Source of the DNA: Zea mays | Taxonomy: Eukaryota; Streptophyta; Magnoliopsida; Poales; Poaceae | Direction: 5' to 3' | DNA: 64,000 nt | NCBI RefSeq assembly: GCF_902167145.1 | Contig: NC_050104.1 | Location: forward strand, 7,028,001-7,092,000 | In this document: positions 34,239 through 45,057 of the stretch, one piece after another | Layout of the letters: the number at the start of each line of letters is the position of its first letter | How positions within the stretch are numbered: position 1 is the first letter of the stretch | Program-made: the position numbers and the translations under genes | The notes under the pieces: model-generated | The model's database searches: none | Told to the model about the DNA's origin: nothing | Seen by the model: only the letters and a program-made list of their open reading frames with translations

Positions 34239-36390
34239 CTATCCTGAACCATGGGAGCCTTGCCCTTTAACAAAGTTAGAAAGCTTGTTTCTAGGGGCAT
34301 TAAGTTTGATGTTGCTTTGGCTCCCAGGTTGGAAGCCAATACCATCCTTATTGCCAGGGCGTCTCCCATTATAAAGCATATTACGAGCAAATTTAAATTT
34401 TTCATTCTCTAGCTCATGCTCGACAATTTTAGCATTTAATTTAGCTATGTGATCATTTTGTTCTTTGATCATAGCATGGTGATCATTCATAGCATCAACA
34501 TTAACATCTCTACATCTAGTGCAAATAGTAACATGCTCAATAGTAGATGTAGAAACTTTGCAAGTATTCAATTCCTCAATCTTAGCAATTAAATTAACAT
34601 TTTCAGTTCTAAGACAAGAAATTGAATCATTGCATATATCTACCTCTTTATTCAAGTTTTGGCATGTTTCAACTTCAAGAGCATAAGCATCTTTTAGCTT
34701 AACAAAATTTGTATTTTCCTTAACGAGCAAGTCCTCTTGGCATTCCAAGATCTGATCCTTTTCATTAATGGTTTTTATTAATTCATTAATTTTCTTCTTT
34801 TGTTCCATGGTAAGGTTTGCAAAAAGAGAAGATAAATCATCATTATTTTCACTAGAGGTACCCTCATCATCAGAAGTGGTGTATTTGGGGGTATCTCTAG
34901 AATGTACCTTCTTTTTTTGCTATCCTTGGCCATGAGACATTTGTGGCCGACATTGGGGAAGAGAGGCCTTTGTTGACGGCAATGTTGGCGGCAACCTCGT
35001 CGGTGGAGCTCTCGTCGGAGTCCCATTCTCGTCCTATGTGCACCTCGCCACCCTTCTTCTTGCTATAGTATCTTTTCTTCTTCCCTTTCTTGTCGTCGTC
35101 CATGTCACTGTTACTTGTATATGGACATTTAGTTATATAATGACCGAACTTACCACACCTGTAGCAAACCCTCTTGGAGCGGGGTTTGTAGTCCTTCCCT
35201 TTCCTTTGCTTAAGGATTTGCCGGAAGCTCTTGATGATAAGAGCCATCTCCTTGTTGTCAAGCTTGGAGGCGTCAATTGGGAGCCTACTTGTTGGTGTAG
35301 GCTCTTCATTCTTTTCTTCTGTTGCCTTGAATGCAATGGGTTGCACCTCAGGTGTGGAGGTGGCACCTTGCTCCAAGTTGACAATATGTTTGGAGTCTTC
35401 GATCATTAGTTCAAAGCTCACAAACTTGCCAATTACCTCCTCGGGAGACATTTGTTTATATCTAAGATCTCCACAAATTAATTGTACTTGACTGGGGTTA
35501 CGAAAGACAAGAGATCTTAGAATAACCTTGACCATTTCATGGTCATCCCACTTGGTGCTCCAGAGGTTGTGGACTTGGTTCACCATCGTTTTGAGTTGGT
35601 TGTACATTCATTGTGACTCTTCCCATTTGTTGAGGATGAATCGACCGAGTTCTCCCTCGATCGTTTCGTGCTTGGTGATTTTGGTCACTTCGTCCCCTTC
35701 ATGCGCCGTTTTGAGGACGTCCCAAATTTCCTTTCCACACTTCAACCCTTGCACCTTGTTATACTCCTCTCTACACAAGGAAGCGAGGAGTATGGAGGTG
35801 GATTGGGAGTTGAAGTGCCTTATTTGGGCGGCCTCATCGAAGTCGTAGTCCTCATCGTGCACCTGTGGTACCTGCGCTCCAAACTCAATAATATCCCATA
35901 TGCTTTCATGGAGTGAGATTAGATGATGCCTCATTTTATCACTCCACATAAAATAATATTCACCATCAAAATATGGTGGTTTGCCTAGGGGAACAGAAAG
36001 TAGAGGAGCGCGTTTGGAGATGCGAGGATAGCAAAGAGGAATCTTACTATACTTCTTATGCTCTTGGCGTTTCGAAGATGTAGACTCGACGTCGGAGGTT
36101 GAGGGTGAGGAAGAATCGGTCTCGTAGTAGACCACCTTCTTCATCCTCTTTTCCTTCTTTTCACCCTTTTTATGTGACTTGATGGAGCCGGCAGATTCCT
36201 CCTTGTGCTCTTTGTGCTTATCGCCGGCCTCCCAAAAATTAAACAACATAAGATCAAGCTCTTCGCCTTCAAAAAGCGCCCTAAGTTCCCGCTCCTCAAA
36301 TCCCTTTTCAGTCGTCTGTGCTAGAACAATTCGGCGAGGTCCCTCTTCCGACCGCGCCCTCTCCCTTTCATGAGGACACGAGGGCGACAT
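34239..36390 (-). pseudogene. gag: Ji-like Sirevirus gag, minus strand, one in-frame stop plus frameshift
   Basis: The first true ATG on the minus strand is at 36390; the frame opens further upstream but only with non-ATG codons. The N-terminus has ELRALFEGEELDLMLFNF (about residue 40), a basic stretch, then the Gag core with LLSVPLGKPPYFDGEYYF and WSDKMRHHLISLHESIWDI. A TGA at 35608-35610 interrupts one otherwise continuous frame, which resumes MYNQLKTMVNQVHNLW. The zinc knuckle CYRCGKFGHYITKC is at about 35155-35115. A frame change near 34900 leads to the C-terminal coiled coil (MEQKKKINELIKTINEKDQ.., 34808-34239). The gene is inactive but shows all Sirevirus Gag parts in order. Confidence 0.85.
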
Positions 36391-37380
36391 GCGAAGCGCC
36401 TCGCTCAGCGAAACCCACGAGCGAGGCCCGCCCAATCACATACACTGACGTCTTCGACAACCCTCGCCACCACATGCAGGCGCGTCAACACTCCCCAACC
36501 TTCGCTTCGGAACACAAACTCGCTTCCTTTTGCCCTTTATCGTAGGTATCAGGGCCCTAAATGAGCACCCCTCATCCATTCTAGATTCTACCGTAGACAC
36601 AACATCCGACGCAACGAAAAAAATCTAAATCCTTCTCAGAAGACTCCTCGTCCATCTTCATGAAGAGGCTCAGCCACCGTTCGCTACCCGACGACCGCGA
36701 CCCAAACCTAGAGTCCTCGCCGCTACACACAATCGAACTCCGGTGGGACAACGGCGTGACGCATTCGACAACCCAACGATTTCCTTCCCTTTATCCAAGT
36801 AGCCAAAATTTGCCTGCGTAGGCCCAGTCACAGGAACATGTGCAACAATCAACTTTAGAGTCAACATATATCAACAGTATCACCACTCTGAAAGTCTACC
36901 CCCATTTACAGCTTCTCATCAGCAGCATGGCACGAAGCCCCCGCTGCGCTAGGTTCGCCAGTATTAGCCTAAACGCGCGAAGACTGCTCCTCCGTCCCTT
37001 TTTCCGGGGTGTCGTCCAGAGTGGCCATCGAGCACTCTAGGCCGGTGAGGTCTTCAACCTCCTTGTTCCTCCGCGCCTGTCACAGGAAACAAATCATCAG
37101 AGTACAAACACAAAACCCTCCGTGCCAAAAAACACCTGCTCCAGCGCCCAGCCAGCCCTCTCCCTGTCGACAGAACAACCATGCTGCCCGCACATCCAAT
37201 CATACAACGCGCCAGCAGACCATTCAATAATGTGTCTTCAACTTCTAACCCCCCCCCCCCCCCGATCAAAATCCTCGTTGCTTTGTTTAAAGGCCTCAAA
37301 GTGATGGCAGCCTTCGCGGGACAATGTGTTGGCAACAGCCTCGCAGGTAACAAGGGAAGCATAGGACATCAACCCCGTCA
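36391..37380. other. Unassigned interval upstream of the minus-strand gag
   Basis: It should correspond to the leader and 5' LTR side of the minus-strand Sirevirus, but I cannot find its primer binding site or an LTR border. The open frames here overlap on both strands and show no domain. A run of 15 C residues at 37249-37263 is the only notable structure. Confidence 0.4.
37249..37263. repeat. Poly-C run, 15 bases
   Basis: An uninterrupted C homopolymer follows ACTTCTAA. Such runs are prone to replication slippage and sequencing length errors, so frames crossing it should not be trusted. Confidence 0.9.
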
Positions 37381-37696
37381 CACTCGACGGGAGAGTCTCT
37401 AGCTCCTCCTAGAGCCAGCTAAGGAAGCGAGTCCCCAACTCCCCTTAGACTTTGTCGAAGGGGGTTGCTTCAGCACCCAAGTCGCGGTAAGCGTCAACAA
37501 AGAGCGTAACAAGACGATATGTACATAGGGGACACACCTAACCACTCGGTTACCTATAAATACCTCTGCATTGTACATGGACGGGACACGTATAACAAGA
37601 TGCTATAGTTCTCTACCTACTGTTTTGTTGTGCACCTGAGCTCTCACCTTCCCGAGTGATTCGGCCCACACAACCACGTGTATGTCAGTCCCAACA
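37381..37696 (+). mobile_element. LTR-like remnant with TATA box, ending CCCAACA
   Basis: TATAAATA at 37555-37562 is followed by a CT-rich start-like region and by CAGTCCCAACA ending at 37696, the usual shape of a gypsy LTR R-U5 end. The left border was not found and no primer binding site follows clearly. It is offered as a probable solo or truncated LTR. Confidence 0.35.
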
Positions 37697-38153
37697 GAGG
37701 TGTCGAGAGCTAGATTAGGGGTTAGGGTTACCGAGAGTCCGAGACGATGTGCCGCTGGCCGCTACAGTCTGCCGACTATCGAGTGAGTGTGCGTGTGTGC
37801 TTTAGGATTAGGGTAAGGTGTGGGCGACGGGCGAGTCCGTGAGTGCCGAGTGGGCTGTGGCCTGTGGAGAGGCCACGAGGCTATGGACCGAGGGATGCTT
37901 TTACAAGCGGGCTAGAAAATAACGCTTAAATCGGGCTTGCTTAAAAATCTGGGTCATGCCATACTGGCCGAACAGGCTGAGTACTATGCACGGGCTCAGC
38001 ACTCCTATCCGGACCGGGCTGGCACGGACCCATTAAAAGCGGGCCGGGCCAGGCCTAGTGCTAGGCCAACAAAGCGGCCTTTCGTTCGTGCTTACGGGCC
38101 ATGGGCCAATAATTGTACATCTATGCGCATGGTGAGCACAACCCCACTAGACC
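37697..38153. other. Unassigned interval
   Basis: It contains GGGCCGGGCC-type words and alternating purine-rich text at 37990-38110 but no gene. It is probably repeat-derived. Confidence 0.4.
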
Positions 38154-38472
38154 TGATCATGGGTCACCCGACCCAACCAATCCGACCCGACCTACCCGAA
38201 AAAAAACCCGGTTCGACGCGACCCGACCAATGCAATGGGGGGTACAAGTTGTAATTTTTGACCCGTAATAAATCACGAGCCAAGTACGGGCCGTGATTTT
38301 TGACCCAAAACTCAATCCAACCCGAAAAACACGACCTAAAGCCAAAAAAGCCAAAAAATCTGATCCGACACGTCAAATAGGGAGACACGGGCTGACCCGA
38401 CACGATACTATGCACGGATAAGATATAGGCTGTGATAAATGACCCCCCGACCTGACCTGAACCCAACGTTTA
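38154..38472. repeat. CCCGACC-rich repeat, copy 2
   Basis: It starts GATCATGGGTCACCCGACCC and includes TTTTTGACCCGTAA and TTTTTGACCCAAAA modules and an ACCCAACGTTT end, in the same order as 11889-12115. It differs by an inserted block (38340-38400). The pair defines a short dispersed family. Confidence 0.55.
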
Positions 38473-39428
38473 CCCACACCCGTGCGCTCGCGCGCACACG
38501 CAGCTGGTGTAGCTGCCACTGCCCCACAGTCCACATGCCACAGCCAGCCGCGCCTTGCCGGTGGGCTTGCGTGCATGTGCACGCGTACGACCTGGCAGGT
38601 AGCGCTGTGGCTGATGATCGAGGCGGCCGTGCACGTTCCCCGGCTCGCGCGGACTGAGCAGCATGCGCTCCGGTGCCCTACGGCCTACGCCACTGCCTGT
38701 CACTGTGTCGCGGCCTCTGTTTGCCGGTGCAGTACTGCATGCATTCAGTAGAGAAGATCCTGCGCCTCTCTCTCTCACTCTCTTCTGGCATATGTATGCA
38801 TACGCGGACGATACCCCTGAATCCAAATAATACACGAGATTATTTGTCGCGATTACGTGCTCAGCAAAGCCTATATTAATTCATAATTTAAGTAGATGCA
38901 TGTTGGCGTGGAGCTGACCAGTGCAGGGCTCACCCCTCACCTCACCTCACTGTACATACTCTCTTCCGATACACAACACATGGGGGCTTCGATAATTATT
39001 GAGGCCGGCCGCCGAGACGATAAGATCGTCGGCCTAGTTTTAGACCCTTCGATCGATCGGGCCGCCGGCCGCGTACGTACATTTAGACGTATATTATTGT
39101 TGCGAGAAGGGCTCGCCAACTTGCATCGCACACGCATGCATGCATGCATGCGGTAGCTCCCGGGAGCACGCATCCCGAGGGGAAACAGAGATGGCTACGT
39201 GCGTACTGTACGTACAATGAGGCCTTCACGTGGCCCGGCCGGCCGCGCGCCTGGTTGATCTCGACCGATCCGTCTCTCTCGTCAGATCGACTCGGGAGTC
39301 GTTTTATAGAAGTGGACGCCGTCGCGGCCGTTGGCATATACACTGTACTGTATGTCCTTTGGCAGCAGTGCTACTGCTAGCTAGCTAGCTAGCTAGGAGG
39401 TAGTAATGGCAAATGGCCACTTGCTCAT
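38473..39428. other. Left flank of the young Tat insertion, no gene seen
   Basis: GC-moderate DNA with overlapping short frames on both strands and two tetranucleotide runs: GCAT repeats at 39134-39151 and (CTAG)5 at 39377-39396. Nothing here resembles the surrounding LTR elements, so it may be lower-copy sequence. It is interrupted at 39428 by the Tat element, and its continuation is at 51245. Confidence 0.4.
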
Positions 39429-39903
39429 TGTTGGAACTTGCTCTCTGCCGCAAGTAGGCCAACAAGGGTGAACAGTGGTGACAACAGGATTACGTGCACG
39501 GGGGCAATAGCTCTGTTGATCTAGCCTCTCACGGGCACTGTGCGGGGGTATTTATAGGTATCTGAGTGCCCAGCGTCTTGCGTTAAGGACGCATGTGCCC
39601 TCAGACACCTATTTTATCCCCAGAATATTCCCATAAAGCAGGGTTACAGACCGTAATTACAAGTATTCCTTTACAAGTTAGGCCCGTAATACAGAGGCGG
39701 CCACGCGGGGCCCGTTACAATGGGCCAGATCGCACGTGGGCCTTGGGACTGAACGAGGACGCGCCGTGGTAGAACGTCGCCGCAGGCCTTCGTCAAAGTG
39801 CCGAGTCCTGCGAAGGGTGTCCCTGCCCGCTTTGTCTCTGTCGGACCAGCGGCTGCAGCGAAGGCCTCGAGCGAAGGGTGGCGTCTTTGCCTTCGCCCCA
39901 ACA
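39429..39903 (-). repeat. 3' LTR of the Tat element, 475 bp
   Basis: On the minus strand it starts TGTTGGGGCGAAGGC and ends GTTCCAACA. Read against 50765-51239, I find only one difference: A at about 39775 versus G in the right copy. TATTTATA at 39549-39556 is the TATA box on the minus strand. The adjoining inner bases on the minus strand are purine-biased (CCTCGGAGGGCAAA), as expected of a polypurine tract. Confidence 0.93.
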
Positions 39904-40273
39904 TTTGCCCTCCGAGGGACCAGTTCGACAAAGTCACCTGGTGCCGAAGACGTCGCTAGATGGCGGAGACGCTGCCCTCGCTCGAAGTGGTTCCGCGGGG
40001 GTTTTTGATGTGACCGTTGATGGACGGCGTACTGTTGGATTGCGGGTTTTCCGAAGCGTCGCGGCCTGTCGGATTGCGGGTTTCCCGAAGAGCCGCGCCC
40101 CGCCTATAAAAGGGGGGCGGGGGCGCGGCGCTTTTTGGACTCTGCCTTCCGCGCTCCGTAAAACCCTAGCCGCCCGCCGTCTTGCTGCTCCTTTTCCTCC
40201 GCTGCTCCCTTAGCTCGCCGGCGTTCTGGCTCGAGTGAAGCAGACCGCCCGCCGCCGACGACGGTACGTAGCA
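39904..40273 (+). promoter_or_regulatory. Promoter and leader of the antisense gene, TATAAAA at 40105-40111
   Basis: CCTATAAAAGGGG gives a strong plus-strand TATA box 163 bases before the first ATG. Just upstream, a 20-base unit GGATTGCGGG-TTTYCCGAAG occurs twice with one mismatch (40037-40056 and 40071-40090), spaced 34 bp apart, and could be a pair of upstream elements. The segment lies between the 3' LTR and the antisense gene, so the gene does not depend on the LTR TATA box, which points the other way. Confidence 0.65.
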
Positions 40274-43200
40274 ATGCCATCCTCTTCTTCCTCCGCCGAC
40301 GCCGCGTCGCCGGCCGCCGCCTCGTCTGAGGAGACGTTGAGTAACGTGGAGGTGGAGGAGTTGCGCGCCGGCGACTCTGTTGAATTTGGTGTGTCACGGA
40401 TGACGTCAGCCCGTATTGAAGATATGCAGCGGTTGGGCTACTTTGGCGGCGGGGTCGCCCGTGCTCCGGGGACGGAGGAAGTCCCCGAGCCGGAGGGCGA
40501 GTTGGTTGTTTTCGAGGCGTTCTTCGTCGCCGGACTCCGCTTGCCTGCGCACCGTTTTGTCAGCGAAGTCCTGCGTAGATTCAGCGTTCAAATACATCAG
40601 CTGACACCGAACGCCATAGTGGCGCTGGCGAAGTATGTCTGGGCGACGACTTCGTACGGCGGACAGCCGTCAGTTGAAGTTTTTGCGAAGAATTATTGTT
40701 TGCATTGGCAGAAAAGGATGGTTGAGGACGGAGTTGCCCAGTTCGGGTCATGCACATTCACGCCGAAGACCGGCAAGACCACAATGCCAGTAGTGGAGTT
40801 GGTCCCGTGCGCCCGCAACAAGTGGGGCAATTGGAATGAATTTTGGTTTTATGTTGCTGAGGCTACTGTCGAAGGCCATGAAGGGCTCCCCGTGTCCTTA
40901 ATGTGCTCTCACTATTACTCTGCGTATCCACCTTATGAAGTGGCAGAAGAGGATGCAGACGAAGGGGCCCTTCGGTGCGCCGCCGGTCAGAGCAGCGGTC
41001 GAGATTTAGTTGAAGAGTTCGTGGCGTACGGGGTCTGGCCCTTGGCGCGCGGCTGGGCGCTGGGCGAAGTATGCCCTCGCCAGATGCCCTTTCACGGAGG
41101 AAGGGTGGTGCGAAGTCCTGCCTTCGCACTGAATTTGCGAAACCGTGACCCGACCGCCTTTGTGCGTGATGCGGAGGGCTTGGCGGTGCGGCTCGTGGGG
41201 CGTTACGTGCCGAGGACGGAAGGCCAACGCAGCTTTGACATCCGCGGGTCAAATGAACGTTTGAACAGGGTCTTCGAATTAAATCAACTGCCGTACGACG
41301 GTTACCCTGGACAAGACGAAGCGGACCGCCGTGGGAAGAAGCCGGCGGTGGAGACTGGAGGCGACCCTGCGCTGGTGGCCGCCGCCTCCTCGAAAAAGAG
41401 AAAATTAGGTACTGCGATGGGAAGACTTGGGGTGTCTGATAGTTTTGCTAGAGATTTAATGAGGACGTGTGCGGCCCCGGGGGAGAGGATGTCTTCGCCC
41501 GAGCTCCGGGAGTCTTCGGCTCGGATGCTGAGGGTTACCGGGGGTTGTTGGCCTAAAAACATTCCTATCCCCTGCGCGGCTGAGGAGGACTGTTTTACAT
41601 CTCGTATGGTTCATCGGTGGAAAGTTTTTCCTTATGGGCGAAATATCGGTCATGTTGTGTGGGCAGTGATGGACAAGGATCGCCAAGGCGCGGCGCGAAA
41701 ACGCCAGGCGACTGTGAGGGTTCACGAAGCCCGGCCGAAAAGGCAGCGGGGAACGGCGAAGGCTGAGGCCTCTGGCGGAGGCAAGCCGCCGCTGCCGACG
41801 AAGGTGGGCGCCTCCGCGCCTGGCAAGGCGCCGGAGACGACGGTGGGCGCCGGAGGCCCCAAGCTGTCGAAGGTGGTGCCGTCTGTCAGCGGGGTGGCGG
41901 AGGCTGCGAAGGCGGCCCGATCGCTACCGCCGCCTGGCAAACGCGTTGCCGACTTCGGCACCGAGATTGATGTGGATGATTATCTTGGGGGTAAGTCTAT
42001 ATGAATATATATATACCCTTTTTTTTAATTTGTTGACGCGTTGCAGGGTCGGACGAGGGCCCGCTTGCTCTAGTTGTGCCTGGCGCGGCGATCGCGACGG
42101 CTGCGCCAGCGCCGAAGGCGGGGGGAGAGACCCTTGGCGCCGGAGGCGAGGTGTCTGCCCTCGCGCTGGTCAGAGACGAGGCGGGCGTGGCGACCCGTCG
42201 GCTGAAGGGAGCGACGGAGGCGCTGAGTCGAGCGACGGAGGCGCTGAGTCAGGTCCGCCGAGCTATACTTTTTTTTTACACAACGACCTTACGTGTGTTC
42301 TGCAGGTGGCTGACTTCACCAGCCGCACTGCGTCGGGGGCCCTTACGGCAGCGTTGTCTGCCGAGGTCGAGAGACTTCGGACGCAACATGCGGACGCTGT
42401 CCGTGAGAAGTCGGCCTCCGACAGCAAGTGCCGCAAACTGGCGGAGAAGGTGGCCGCCCTTGAGAAGGAGAAGGCTGACCTCCGGCGCCAGCTGGCGGGG
42501 GAGAGGAGGGAGGCCAACGAAGCCATCGCCAAAGAGCAGGCTGCGCAGGCGGAGGCCAGGCTGGCGCGGGCGGAGGGCAATATCGCCAAGGAGCTCGCCG
42601 GAGAGCTGCAGCGGCGGCTTACTGCCCAGGAGAGCCGCGCGGAGGGGGCCGAGGCCGCGATGCGAGCGGAGGCCGAACGGACGCGCACGCCGCTCATGAC
42701 TTCATATCGCGAGCTGGGTGTGCGGACGGGTGACTTCGAGGTGCCGGAGCGAGAGGCCGGGCTTCGCTGCCTGGAATGGGTGCAGGAGGAACTGCAGGAG
42801 CTCCCCACTGTCTTGGCGGGGTTGATGGCGTTCACCTCCCTGGTCACCTGCGAGGCAGCGATGAACGCGCTCTCTCGCGAAGGCTGCCGGCACTTTGAGG
42901 CCCTCGACCAGGTGGATGAGGATTTTGGGCGTGATATCTTTGAGGTCGAAGACCCCGTGGTGAAGGAATCCGCCGGGGCCCTCTATGACCGGATGTGGGG
43001 TTCATACGGTCGTGAGGTGGTCCGGGCGCGGGCCGAGGCTGCGAGGGCTCAGGTAACGTTGTCGTTTGCCCGGCGTCTGCTGGATGCGGTCTGTGCGTGT
43101 GTTTGCTGAGTTTTTGTGCGTTTTGTTTTAGGCGGAGCGCGGCGAGCGGGTGGACGACTTCGGGGCGCTGAACAGCGCGCTGCCTGAGCCGGAGACGACC

Positions 43201-43945
43201 CCTGCGGAGGCCGCGACTGGAGTCGCCCCGGGACCGACCCCGGAGACTGCGGAAGATGCACCGGGCGCTCCTGCATCTGCCGCGGCCGGCGAAGACCTTC
43301 CCCCAAAGGTGGCCGAAGGCGCGCCAGATGCCCCCGCAGCTGCTGTGCCGAGCGCTGAAGATCCAGCAGAGGCAGAGGCGGAGGCTCCCGCAGCGGCCGG
43401 GCCTTCGCAGGTGGCATAGGTGGTGTTTAGGGTTGAGGGATTTTTGGATGTTGTACTGAATTTTGGTTGCTGCGCAGGTTCAAGATTTTGGGCCTGCGCA
43501 CGCAACCGCTACCACTGAGTTTTTGGCGGCTTCGACCGCGGAAGATGGAAATGAATGTGGTGGGTCTGTTTCTGAGTTTTTTGATGTTACTGACTCTGGG
43601 AGCTCGGTTGAGTGGACTGAGGAGTCGTCGGAGGACTTGGATTATTTTGCGGCCTTGGACGTGGCTGCGGCGGAGGCTGCACCACATGCTGCGGACGCGC
43701 CAGGCGTGCCCGGTCCTAGCACCGGGCACCGACGACGAAGGGCGGTTGCAAAGCGTAGGATTAGTGCGGAGGAAGGGGCTCGGCTTCGCGTTAGTAGGGC
43801 TGGCCGGCAGGAGCTGCTGTCTTTGCCGGCCGCCACGGGTGTAGGGGAAGGGGAGCTGCGAAGCCTTTTTGCGGGTGAGGAGCTTAGTATAATGTTATTT
43901 AATTATAGAGAGATGGGGATTATTCCTAAGGTTGAGCCGATGTAG
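40274..43945 (+). CDS. Antisense accessory gene of the Tat element, five exons, 1138 residues, PF04195-like
   Basis: Exons are 40274-41990, 42047-42252, 42306-43052, 43132-43410 and 43478-43945. All four introns (54-79 bp) start GT, end AG and keep one frame (first intron phase 1, others phase 0); unspliced, each exon runs into a stop. The first ATG at 40274 was chosen because the frame upstream has no ATG. Residues about 75-200 (PAHRFVSEVLRRFSVQIHQL..) match the 'putative gypsy type transposon' family (PF04195), function unknown. Residues about 570-640 are Ala/Gly-rich; 645-770 (exon 3) are a strong coiled coil with AALEKEKADLRRQL; exon 4 is acidic and Pro/Ala-rich; the C-terminus has GELRSLFAGEELSIMLFNY. 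Basic clusters near 495-510 and 1070-1080 suggest nuclear import. It runs opposite to gag-pol and converges on it. The role is unknown; it is not a transposase by any motif I can see. Confidence 0.85.
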
Positions 43946-44089
43946 GGCGTGGTGCCCTCGCTTGTGTATGTGTAAAGGCTTGTAAAATGGAGTTGTGTGC
44001 CCTCGCGTGCCTGTGCCTGCGAGGGCGCTGTGTACTTTGTCTGGTGTGATTGATTGATTGGTCTTGCTGTCGTTTCTGCTTTTTGTTAT
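43946..44089 (+). other. 3' untranslated region of the antisense gene
   Basis: The stretch follows the TAG at 43943-43945 and is T/G-rich (TGTGTATGTGTAAAGG, TTGTGTGCCC, TGATTGATTGATTGG). No canonical AATAAA is present. Transcript ends may lie here or in the tandem array. Confidence 0.4.
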
Positions 44090-44826
44090 ACTGTGCTGGC
44101 TGCGCCCTTAGGCGGTTTCTGCGATAGACTTCGGATTTTTGCGCGTTTGTGCTTGGTCCGGCTGCATCTTTTAGGCGACTTCTGCGCGGATAGTCTTCGC
44201 GATGGACTTCGGATTTTTGCGCACTTGTTGTGCTAAGTCCGGCTGCACCCTTAGGCGACTTCTGCGCGGATGGTCTTCGCGATAGACTTCGGATTTTTGC
44301 GCACTTGTTGTGCTAAGTCCGGCTGCACCCTTAGGCGACTTCTGCGCGGATAGTCTTCGCGATGGACTTCGTTTTTTGCGCACTTGTTGTGCTGAGTCCG
44401 GCTGCACCCTTAGGCGACTTCTGCGCGGATAGTCTTCGCGATGGACTTCGTTTTTTGCGCACTTGTTGTGCTGAGTCCGGCTGCACCCTTAGGCGACTTC
44501 TGCGCGGATAGTCTTCGCGATAGACTTCGTTTTTTGCGCACTTGTTGTGCTAAGTCCGGCTGCACCCTTAGGCGACTTCTGCGCGGATAGTCTTCGCGAT
44601 AGACTTCGTTTTTTGCGCACTTGTTGTGCTAAGTCCGGCTGCACCCTTAGGCGACTTCTGCGCGGATAGTCTTCGCGATAGACTTCGTTTTTTGCGCACT
44701 TGTTGTGCTAAGTCCGGCTGCACCCTTAGGCGACTTCTGCGCGGATAGTCTTCGCGATAGACTTCGTTTTTTGCGCACTTGTTGTGCTAAGTCCGGCTGC
44801 ACCCTTAGGCGACTTCTGCGCGGATT
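44090..44826. repeat. 79-bp tandem repeat array between convergent genes
   Basis: A unit containing GTCCGGCTGCACCCTTAGG, CGACTTCTGCGCGGATAGTC, TTCGCGATAGACTTCG and TTTTTTGCGCACTTGTTGTGC repeats with a period of 79-80 bp. Phase markers (GGCTGCACCC) fall at 44241, 44321, 44400, 44479, 44558, 44637, 44716 and 44795. Earlier copies at 44098-44240 are degenerate. The last six units are nearly identical, which suggests recent expansion. The array sits between the stop of the antisense gene and the stop of pol. Confidence 0.93.
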
Positions 44827-45057
44827 GGTTGCACGCGAGGGTGGCTAGCGCTTAGCCTCGCGGTGACTTCAAATTGGTCGAATGCCGAAGACCGTTGTTG
44901 CGGTCTTTTTTCGACACATGCTTTTGCGGGGGATTTTTCTCACATATATTACATGGCTCCGCCTCGTTAAAAACCTCACCCCCCGGGAGGAAAAGAGTGC
45001 GGGCCGGTACAAGATTGTTTGCGGCGAATTACAAGGGCGAAATCGGCCCTAAATGGG
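44827..45057. other. Spacer after pol
   Basis: Non-coding spacer between the tandem array and the pol stop codon at 45058-45060. It would be the proximal 3' untranslated part of the gag-pol message. No motif stands out. Confidence 0.5.

Noticed and set aside
36541..36560. GGTATCAGGGCC as a second copia primer binding site
   Set aside because: It has no LTR end before it, lies on the wrong strand for the adjacent minus-strand gag and differs from the standard site.
42076..42699. 207-codon plus-strand frame as a gene
   Set aside because: Only 42076-42252 belongs to exon 2; the rest is an Arg-rich shadow of exon 3.
41946..43109. 387-codon plus-strand open frame as a separate gene
   Set aside because: Its first part reads through two introns in the wrong frame. 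Only 42306-43052 is coding, as exon 3 of the antisense gene.
44090..44826. CRISPR-like array
   Set aside because: Units are contiguous 79-bp tandem repeats without unique spacers, in a plant retrotransposon.
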